From NCBI GenBank assembly GCA_022559985.1, contig JAFJTR010000200.1, positions 1 through 14,263 of the forward strand: a DNA stretch of 14,263 nucleotides. The letters run 5' to 3'. The first letter of the stretch is position 1. Every line of letters starts with the position of its first letter. Below, one piece after another: positions 8,177 through 14,263 of the stretch. The notes below the pieces were generated by a model. It was given only the letters and a program-made list of their open reading frames with translations. It did no database searches and had not been told where the DNA came from. The position numbers were made by a program, and so were the translations under genes. Source of the DNA: Parastagonospora avenae f. sp. tritici 18332-5. Lineage: Eukaryota > Ascomycota > Dothideomycetes > Pleosporales > Phaeosphaeriaceae.

Positions 8177-9054
8177 ATAGAAGACAGCATTTAGGACGAG
8201 ATACAGACATTTTAAATACCTAGTTATGCTCTTTAGCCTTACTAACGCACTAGCTATATATTAAGAACTTGTTAACAACGTATTAAGAAAACACTTAGAT
8301 ATATTTGTCATTGCATATCTTAATAATATACTAATTTACTCTTAAAACGAGAAAGAGTATATAGAACACGTACAAACAGTTCTACAGCTACTGCAATAGC
8401 ACGCTTTGCTAGTTAACCCTAACAAGTGTAGATAGCATTAAGAGGAAGTTAAATTCCTAAGATGCATAGTTAGCAAGAATAGAGTTAAAATAAGTCTAGA
8501 AAAGATCTAAGTTTTTAAAGACTAGCCTGCACTAAGCATAGTTAAGGAAGTATAGTCCTTCCTAGGATTTATTAATTTTAATTACTAGTTTATCTAGAAC
8601 TTTTTAAAGATCTTAATCCTACTTATAGAACTTATAAAGAAGCAGATAACCCTTTATAGACTAATTATAGGACTAGCACTTAAAGCTTTAATAAACTTAA
8701 GTTAGCATGTATTAAATTACTAGTCCTCGTAGCATTTTAAAGTAGAGAACTACTATAATTTAAAACAGACGCCTTAGACCTTGCAATAGGAATATGCGCA
8801 AAACAAGAATAAGATGGCAAATAGCACCTAGTTGCCTACTACTTAAGGAAATTCACTAGCGTAGAAGAGAACTACGACGTTCACAATAAAGAATTACTCG
8901 CAGTAGTAGTCGCGCTTAAACACTAGAGAGTCTACGCAGAAAGTTGCTTAGACCTTACTGTGTTCTTAGACTACAAGAACTTAGTTATGTTTATAATAAC
9001 TAAAACTCTAAACTAACGCTAGGTTAGATAGGCAGAAACTCTAGGATAACACAA
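8177..9054 (+). pseudogene. Ty3/Gypsy RT-RNase H fragment (gypsy-2)
   Basis: Internal slice of a Gypsy pol copying element RNA into DNA. It opens in RT motif 4 (KTAFRTRY, where Gypsy RTs usually have a Trp before KTAF; here TAG at 8178). It continues through YLVM and a catalytic box reading YLNN at 8316-8327, where the family has two Asp. After the RT thumb comes an RNase H domain beginning KTDALDLAIG near 8762, with LVAYYLRKF and ENYDVHNKELLAVV. RT and RNase H are in different frames because of an apparent one-base deletion near 8641, the only indel I find among the long frames. The fragment is bounded by the copia-2 LTR on the left and, at 9055, by an unassigned sequence starting TGTTGG. 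It is a different family from gypsy-1 by protein sequence. Confidence 0.88.
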
Positions 9055-9476
9055 TGTTGGTTGCTCTTGGTTTCGGGCCACCGTAGGTACGTGACGAGCA
9101 CGTGACCACGTGTGTGGCCCGTGCCGTGGGGTGGGATTCAGTTCGTACGCGAGCTACAGCCTACCTCTAAGAATTAATTAATTATCTACTTAAACTCGTT
9201 GCAACGACTGTTACTTAATTTAACCCTATACCTTTGCCGTGTTAACACTAATTAGTGGTTGATGAAACCACAGATTGGCAAGATATACTGCGTGCAGAGA
9301 GGTAGCCTACTTAGGTTTTACCTCTGGTAAAGAAGCGGCTCGATCGGCACTACCTAACCTACTAAGGCCTAGGTATCACCGACTAAGCGCGAAGTACAGA
9401 TCTGCCTAGCAGTACTATCCTACCAAGGATCTGTAACCGCCTGACGAATCTAAAGGATTCCTGACACCACACTAGA
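9055..9476. other. Unassigned GC-richer stretch between gypsy-2 and gypsy-1 (possible LTR-element end)
   Basis: No gene recognised. The stretch starts TGTTGG exactly where gypsy-2 RNase H homology stops, as an LTR would; GTTAACA at 9242-9248 could be the matching LTR end, but no second copy or TSD supports this. It holds a 7-bp inverted repeat GGGCCAC/GTGGCCC (9075-9081, 9114-9120) enclosing two CACGTG palindromes (9099-9104, 9107-9112), a GTGGTT/AACCAC hairpin (9255-9271) and GAATC/GATTC arms (9446-9460). Short plus-strand frames in 9250-9476 contain stops and resemble nothing I know. The gypsy-1 LTR at 9477 cuts it on the right. Confidence 0.45.
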
Positions 9477-9523
9477 TGTCACGGCGCTGGCCTGGAGTAG
9501 CTAATCAGGACCCGTAGGGTGGC

Positions 9524-9545
9524 TAAGCGATATCGATATCGCTTA
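9524..9545. repeat. 22-bp perfect palindrome in the gypsy-1 LTR
   Basis: The core AAGCGATATCGATATCGCTT is self-complementary and extends by one more T/A pair. It is identical in the solo LTR (8046-8067). It may be a protein-binding or hairpin element upstream of the TATA-like box; the role is unknown. Confidence 0.85.
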
Positions 9546-9576
9546 ATTAGCTAAGCAAGGCACAGGCCTCGCGCCT

Positions 9577-9583
9577 GATAAAA
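9577..9583 (+). promoter_or_regulatory. TATA-like box of the gypsy-1 LTR (candidate)
   Basis: GATAAAA lies about 35 bp upstream of 9618, where the RNA would start if the self-priming model for this element is right. No other good TATA-like motif is seen at a suitable distance. Confidence 0.35.
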
Positions 9584-9722
9584 CCTGTTCGTCCGAGGAT
9601 CCTGGTTGTAGCTCCTTGAGCTACGTCCTGTCTTTAAGCCTGCCTCTGTTCTGCTAGTAGACCGTAGTAATTATACTGATCACGTGCACCTATCCTCCCT
9701 GCCTGTCGGCCCTCGTGACATT

Positions 9723-9731
9723 ACGTAGCTC
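9723..9731 (+). other. gypsy-1 primer-binding site candidate (self-priming type)
   Basis: ACGTAGCTC starts two bases after the LTR and is the exact complement of GAGCTACGT at 9618-9626 within the LTR. In Tf1-type Gypsy elements the RNA 5' end folds back onto the primer site and primes synthesis after cleavage. I see no tRNA-like TGG primer site here. A 9-bp match can arise by chance, so this is a candidate only. Confidence 0.4.
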
Positions 9732-9765
9732 CTCCCTATAGGTGCCGTTCCCCCCGAGGCCTGCT

Positions 9766-11229
9766 ATGGACCGCCCCGAACCGCCTGCGACACCCGACTC
9801 AGCCGAAGCCCTCGTAGCCGAGGTGCAGAGAGAACCTAATGCCTGGTTGCTGTATTTGCGCAACAATCACCAGTACATACAGAGCTTAGAGGGCTCTCTT
9901 AGTGCTGCGCGCGTTACTAAGAATGAGCTCCAAACCGCTGTTATAGAGCGCGATAGAGTCATCTGCTACTAGAAGGAACAACTTGCCGCTGACTAGAAAC
10001 AGATTACCTAACTAGAAATTAAGAAATCCTACCTAGCTACTGCTGCAAGTCCTGCTATACAGACCCCCTGCAATACTGTAACTTTATCTCCCCAAGCTGC
10101 AGCTGAAGCTCGCGCAGATAACCCAGCGCGACTAACTGCGCTTGCTACTCCCCTACGTTCTGGAACTGCTAGCCTTAGCGAGAAGATACCTAACCTAAAA
10201 GAATTTAACAGAACTTAGAACGACCTTTAGCGCTTTGTCTAACAGATATACAGTAAAATAACTGCAAACTCTAACTGCTTCCTGCTAGCAACAAACTAAA
10301 TAACCTATGTTGCTGGGCGTCTTACTAGAAACGCCTACGCGCTTATACTACTAAAGATTAAATACAGTATCCCCTAGTTTATCGACTACCTACAAATGCT
10401 TAAGTACCTAGAACAGGCCTTTGGAGACCCTGACTGTGCCCAAAACGCCCAGAACCAGCTCTTCCACCTAAGACAGAAAAACCTTAACTTTAGCACCTAC
10501 TTCTCAGAATTTCAGCAGCTTGCACTAAAAGGAGAAATGCCAGGTAGCGCCCTAACCCCACTGCTTTTCTAAGGAATATCCTGCAAGCTACAGGATATGC
10601 TCCTACATAACCTGCCGCCATCGCAAGAATTCGCTGACTACGCAAACTACCTGCAGAAACTTAACAATTAATTCCGTTAGCATCAGCAACAAGTCTCCTG
10701 CAACTGCGCCCTGCCTGCTAGAACTAGTCCTGTCAACTACGCTGCAGCCGCTAAACCTACGCCTAACGTCGACCGAACCCCGAAACGTCCTGCTTCCCCC
10801 TACTTAGCTCCGCCGACCCCCGCGCAAGTACCTAAGCCGATGGATCTTAGCGCCCAGAGGACTCCTAGGCTAGCAGGCCGGAAAGAGAGAGGTGAATGCT
10901 TCCGCTGCGGGTCCAGGGACCATCGAGTGGCCTAGTGCCCCGAACCTGACAACCGCCCGACGTTACATTCCCGCCCCAGCCCACCTGCCGCCTACCCTGC
11001 GATCTGCACGTCGTCTATCCGTTCCCCAAGCCCTCCTGGCTCCCTGATCCGCCGTTATGCCAGCCCGCCCCCTAGCCTGTCCCACTCATTAAACGGAGTA
11101 AGCCTGGACTAAGTTGCGTTTAGGCTCCTACCCAGCGCAATCAGAACTAACCTCGCCTAGTCCGGATCTCTGTCGCGTCTGTCAAAGGACTCTTAGTCTG
11201 TAAGGAAAGCGATCAGAGGTCTAACATGA
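9766..11229 (+). pseudogene. gypsy-1 gag remnant
   Basis: Capsid/nucleocapsid protein of a Gypsy element, 487 codons in one frame with no indel. The ATG at 9766 is preferred to an upstream in-frame GTG at 9742. Residues about 60-85 are Gln/Glu-rich and may be coiled; a Retrotrans_gag-like capsid region lies at about 145-300 (including LEQAFGDPD); then a Pro-rich linker and a CX2CX4HX4C zinc knuckle at residues 378-391 (10897-10938), with all zinc ligands intact. TAG and TAA interrupt the frame from 9970 onward. The frame ends at TGA TGA (11227-11232), where the pol ATG overlaps as ATGA. RIP damage is milder here than in the copia elements. Gag identity rests on position, knuckle and capsid-like sequence. 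Confidence 0.88.
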
Positions 11230-12687
11230 TGATCCTGCCTATCCAGCTAGGGATAGGAAAGAAGACCCTGTCTACTTACGCTATAACTAATTCTAGTGCA
11301 GAAGAGAAGGGCTTTATAGACAAAAGCTAGGCTGATAGCTACAAGCTTCCCCTAAAAAAACTGAACCGCCTGTTTAGGATCCTAATGTTTAATAGTAATC
11401 TATCTAAGAAAGGTAGAGTTACGCACTACGTTAAGACTAAAATGCGAGTAGAAAACCACGAGGAAACAATCTGCCTATACGTAACGCAACTAGCGCACTA
11501 TCCTGTTATCTTAGGAATGCTGTGGCTAAAACTACACGACCTAAGAGTCAGCTTCGCTAGCTACACCCTAACGTTTAAGAGCGAATACTGCTAGAAACAC
11601 TACAACATGCCTAGAAAATCTAACAAGATTCACGCCCTACATGAACTCCCGCTGAAGGCTCGCCCAATAGATCTGCCTAACTGCCCTAGACCCCTAAAGG
11701 GTCGCGATATTGCGAAGGTATCTCTTAACGCTTGCGCTGCTTACGCAAGAAGGAACTATTAGCTATTTATAGTCATAATAGAACAAATTAACCACTACCT
11801 AACCTAGCTTAACACGCCCAGAACCACTAACCAGGAAGCTCTCCTGCCAGAGGAAATCAGAGATTTCTAGGACGTCTTCTCGCCCAAGGAGGCAGAGAGA
11901 CTACCGCCGCACCGCTCTCACGATCATGAGATTCGCCTGATCGAGGGCAAGACACTGCCCTTTAGACCCCTGTACCCTATGTCCTGCAATGAGCTTACAG
12001 CCCTGAAGGAATGGCTTGAGAAGAACCTGCGCAAAGGTTTCGTTCAGCTGAGCTCTTCTCCTGCCGCCTCCCCGGTCCTATTTGTGAAAAAGCCTAATAG
12101 AGGCCTCTAGTTTTGCGTTAATTACTGCAGCCTAAATAATATATTAGTAAAAGACTGCTACCTGCTCCTGCTTATAAAGGAAAGCCTAAACAACCTAAAG
12201 GGAATAAAGTACTTCTTAAAGGTTAACATTATTGCTGCCTTTAACAACGTGCGTATAAAGAAGGGATAAGAGTATCTAACTGCGTTCTGCACCCGCTTTA
12301 GCCTGTATAAAAGCCTTATTATGCTGTTTAGACTATCTAGAGCACTAGCTACTTTCTAAAGGTTTATTAATAACACACTACAAAGTTACCTAGATCTGTT
12401 CTGCACTGCGTACCTAAATAATATCTTAATCTACAGCTGAATAAGAAAAGAACACGTGAACTATCTGCGATTAGTACTAACTGCCTTGCAGGAAGCTAGC
12501 CTATATGCTAAAATCTAGAAGTGCAAGTTCTTTAAAGAAGAGACTACCTTCCTAGGCGTTATTGTAAGACGCAATAGCATCTGCATAGACCTAAAGAAGA
12601 TTAAAGCTATACAGACCTAGGAATTACTAGTTTGCCTAACAGACGTCTAAGCATTTATTAGATTTAGCAACTTCTACTAGCAGTTTA
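11226..12687 (+). pseudogene. gypsy-1 pol remnant: aspartic protease and reverse transcriptase, truncated
   Basis: The frame is -1 relative to gag and starts with ATG at 11226, overlapping the gag stop. The protease active site reads NSS at residues 22-24 (11289-11297) in place of the usual Asp-Ser-Gly, followed by a retropepsin-like ILGMLWL near residue 95. RT begins near 11880 with DVFSPKEAERLPPHR, then SSSPAASPVLFVKKP and FCVNYCSLN. The catalytic box reads YLNN at residues 396-399 (12411-12422), both Asp lost, followed by ILIYS and FLGVIV. Other changes (Gly to Ser/Arg, Pro to Leu, Arg to Cys) fit C-to-T or G-to-A. In-frame stops are mostly TAG/TAA, with one TGA after ILIYS. The frame ends at the 331-bp LTR; RNase H and integrase are absent. 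Confidence 0.92.
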
Positions 12688-13018
12688 TGTCACGAGAGGC
12701 AACGAGCAGGAACGTCAGAGCTTGCGGGGAAGCTTGATTGGTATACTACGTACAGGTCTTAGGTGTAATACAAGACGTTGTGTGCAGAACAGAGCAAGGT
12801 ACGGAGGCAGAAAGGAATATAAACAGGGGATGGCTCGAGCGCAGACGCTAAGCCTACGCGGAGATAGTCAGGAGGCGCACCGGCGGTTCTGCGGTTGCCA
12901 GCGATCGGAGCCTTTTGCAGAGCAGGACTGTGGAGTGCTGCAGAGTATAGTAGCCACCTGTGTAGTGTGGTACCGTCGAGTATAGTAGTCTGGGGTGTCA
13001 GGGTACGTTACCGTGACA
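12688..13018 (+). repeat. 331-bp LTR of a third LTR family, inserted in gypsy-1 RT
   Basis: It begins TGTCACG and ends CGTGACA (7-bp inverted ends) at the point where gypsy-1 RT homology stops. Its first 97 bp recur without a mismatch at 14167-14263. A TATAAA box at 12818-12823 sets its orientation as plus. It is GC-rich and free of obvious RIP, unlike both neighbours. The left flank GTTTA (12683-12687) is not repeated at 13019, so it is not a simple solo LTR. Confidence 0.82.
12818..12823 (+). promoter_or_regulatory. TATA box of the 331-bp LTR
   Basis: TATAAA in a GC-rich context, 131 bp into the LTR. Transcription would run rightward, antisense to the frame at 13080-14165. Start site not determined. 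Confidence 0.5.
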
Positions 13019-14166
13019 GGTGTATGTTACAGGTATATGTAGTACACGCAGTCTAAGAGATTAAGCTATGTTTTGTGTTTCAGTGGTCCCTAATATACTT
13101 AATGCTTTTTCTAGCTAAGGATATAATTTATTGTTACTAGTATTCTTCTTTAGCTTCTTCTACCTAGTCCTTCTAGTGTAGTGTTTCATTAGTAATAAGC
13201 AGTGCTTGTCTATTATTCTAGTATACTTATGTCTGCCTATCTTGCAGTTTCTGTCAAGGTGCTACTAATGCCTTGTAGTAGTCATAGCTTAGTAGTGTCT
13301 TGAGATACTTTTTGTACTCGGCGAGGTTAGGGTAGATATCCTAATCCCTAGATAGCCACAGGATTCTTCCTGTTTCCGTGATCTGTTCCTCGCAGTAATT
13401 GTCCTATGTTTAACATTCTTGTGTAGTTTTCTTTTGCCCTAGCGTAGGACTGTCTAGTAGGGTATAGATGGCTAGTTGTTCTGCTGACAATGGTTCGTTA
13501 TCTGTCTCTTGCTCTTCGACCTGGTAGTCCTATACTGTAGGTACTCGGTTTCCAGGGTGTGGCGTTAGAGCTCTTGTCCTGATGTTAAGGTACAGGGCGT
13601 ATAGTTTTCTGTAAACTAGTTAGTAACCTTTTTCGTTAGAGTGTGTTTTAGTAATTCTGCCTTATCTAACTTCTTTAAGGAGAATATCTTATAGCAGTTG
13701 CTAGTTGTAGGGTTTTAGTCTGTTAAAGGTTCTGTCCCTGATTCTTACCTCTGTATCGTTTATAGCTATAAGGTCTCGTAGCTATATATTAATTTCCTTA
13801 ATGTTTTCCTAAGTAGCTTTTTAAAGGCGCGACACTGTGTCTATTATAACTTAGTTTTCTTTGCTAGCTAGTATAACTTCCTAGCTAATGTCTACTTAGA
13901 TTCTTCTGTTGTTGGTCTCTGTGACCTTGTAACAGATTACTTGCTATTCTTTAGCTTTCTTATCTTAGGCGCCGGTTAACACGTTAAGCTAGCATGTTAC
14001 CTTGTTTTTCTAACGGCAATTACGCAATAGGTAGCCTAGTTTACTACAGTTGTAACAGCTTCGCGTTTCCTTTCCTTAATCCTGGTTTTTCGTAGAGTGG
14101 ACTTGTGTTTCCTTATAATAGGTCTTGTTCGTAGGTTTTCCTTAGTTAAGGTTATTAAGGTGCATT
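13019..14166 (-). mobile_element. Element A interior between two same-strand 331-bp LTR copies
   Basis: A 1,148-bp RIP-affected segment lies between the two LTR copies. It carries one minus-strand CCHC frame and matches the fragment at 775-941 in inverted orientation. Neither a convincing primer site after 13018 nor a polypurine tract before 14167 is visible. It is either the interior of a compact non-autonomous LTR element or a piece of element A trapped between separate LTR insertions. Confidence 0.55.
13080..14165 (-). pseudogene. Element A: unidentified CCHC zinc-knuckle protein remnant
   Basis: One minus-strand frame, about 362 codons without indels, runs from the LTR border to a TGA at 13080-13082. 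A zinc knuckle CX2CX4(Tyr)X4C lies at 14016-14057; the Tyr (codon 14031-14033, TAC) stands where CCHC knuckles have His, as expected from CAC to TAC by RIP. About 310 codons follow, rich in Gln, Lys and Glu, with TAG/TAA stops but no protease, RT or DDE motif that I recognise. The ATG at 14165 lies right at the LTR junction and is probably internal, so the N-terminal part appears lost. Gag-like proteins normally have the knuckle near the C-terminus; here much sequence follows it. The family is not identified. Confidence 0.6.
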
Positions 14167-14263
14167 TGTCACGAGAGGCAACGAGCAGGAACGTCAGAGC
14201 TTGCGGGGAAGCTTGATTGGTATACTACGTACAGGTCTTAGGTGTAATACAAGACGTTGTGTG
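14167..14263 (+). repeat. 331-bp-family LTR, second copy (first 97 bp, cut by window end)
   Basis: Matches 12688-12784 without a difference over all 97 visible bases. The preceding bases are GCATT. The rest of the LTR, and any TSD or continuation of gypsy-1 pol, lies beyond the window. Confidence 0.9.

Larger units (their letters stand above)
9477..9720 (+). repeat. gypsy-1 5' LTR (244 bp)
   Basis: Runs from TGTCACGG to CTCGTGACA, with 7-bp inverted ends TGTCACG/CGTGACA. The length and boundaries are fixed by the solo LTR at 7871-8114 with its TSD. Contents in order: a near-central palindrome (9524-9545), CAGGC/GCCTG arms, a GATAAAA TATA-like box (9577-9583), a GTAGCTC/GAGCTAC hairpin (9608-9624) and a CACGTG palindrome (9681-9686). 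Confidence 0.95.
9477..12687 (+). mobile_element. Ty3/Gypsy LTR retrotransposon (gypsy-1), 5' LTR through RT
   Basis: The element has a 244-bp 5' LTR, a 45-bp leader, gag and a pol frame that reaches the end of the RT domain. It is then interrupted by the 331-bp LTR at 12688. RNase H, integrase and 3' LTR are not in the window and may resume beyond it. The interior carries many RIP-type stops, while the LTR matches a solo LTR at 7871-8114 at about 99%. Confidence 0.9.

Noticed and set aside
9742..9765. GTG at 9742 as gag start
   Set aside because: Nuclear fungal genes start at ATG; an in-frame ATG lies at 9766 in the same frame.
1193..12687. Reassignment of TAG/TAA to Gln (alternative genetic code), because nearly all in-frame stops are TAG/TAA at plausible Gln or Trp positions
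   Set aside because: Catalytic and structural residues are altered too (Asp to Asn, Gly to Ser/Arg, Pro to Leu, His to Tyr), TGA also occurs, and the LTR comparison shows ongoing CpA-to-TpA mutation. RIP explains all of this.
12722..12985. Plus-strand open frame of 87 codons
   Set aside because: It lies wholly within the 331-bp LTR, is open because of GC-rich composition, and has no domain resemblance.
12688..13018. Simple solo LTR with its own TSD
   Set aside because: The flanks GTTTA and GGTGT do not match, and a same-strand copy lies 1.1 kb downstream.

Overview
The window looks like a gene-free, AT-rich heterochromatic block from a filamentous ascomycete (Pezizomycotina). The evidence is nested LTR retrotransposons plus a Fot1/pogo-like DNA transposon, all damaged by C-to-T and G-to-A transitions at CpA/TpG, the signature of repeat-induced point mutation (RIP). 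I see no host gene, tRNA, rRNA or CRISPR array. No coding region is intact. The species cannot be named from the sequence alone.

Layout, left to right. 1-772: minus-strand end of a Fot1/pogo-like transposon cut by the window edge, inserted at a TA (773-774). 775-941: short piece of an unidentified CCHC-protein element (element A), also present inverted at 13019-14166. 942-6177: full-length Ty1/Copia element (copia-1) with 217-bp LTRs, a primer site, one-frame gag-pol remnant and polypurine tract. 6178-8176: 5' part of a second, inverted Copia element (copia-2), holding two solo LTRs, each with a perfect 5-bp target duplication: a copia-1-family LTR (TSD CCTTG) in gag and a gypsy-1-family LTR (TSD TGCCT) in the copia-2 LTR. 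8177-9054: Ty3/Gypsy RT-RNase H fragment (gypsy-2). 9055-9476: GC-richer unassigned stretch. 9477-12687: Ty3/Gypsy element (gypsy-1) with 244-bp 5' LTR, gag and the first part of pol. 12688-13018 and 14167-14263: two copies of a third, 331-bp LTR flanking the antisense element A reading frame.

Inferred order of events: gypsy-2 is among the oldest layers. Copia-2 inserted into its RT (junction 8176/8177), and copia-2 was later hit by two insertions that collapsed to solo LTRs. The 9055 element interrupts gypsy-2 RNase H, gypsy-1 sits in that element, and the 331-bp LTR element interrupts gypsy-1 RT. Copia-1 has unrelated flanks and no TSD, suggesting ectopic recombination.

The points most worth a second look are: RIP damage falling off toward the outer edges of the copia-1 LTRs; a shared copia-1/copia-2 primer site resembling the complement of the tRNA-Lys(CUU) anticodon arm (half-tRNA priming); a possible self-priming arrangement and an ATGA gag-stop/pol-start overlap in gypsy-1; and the compact LTR pair enclosing an antisense CCHC frame.
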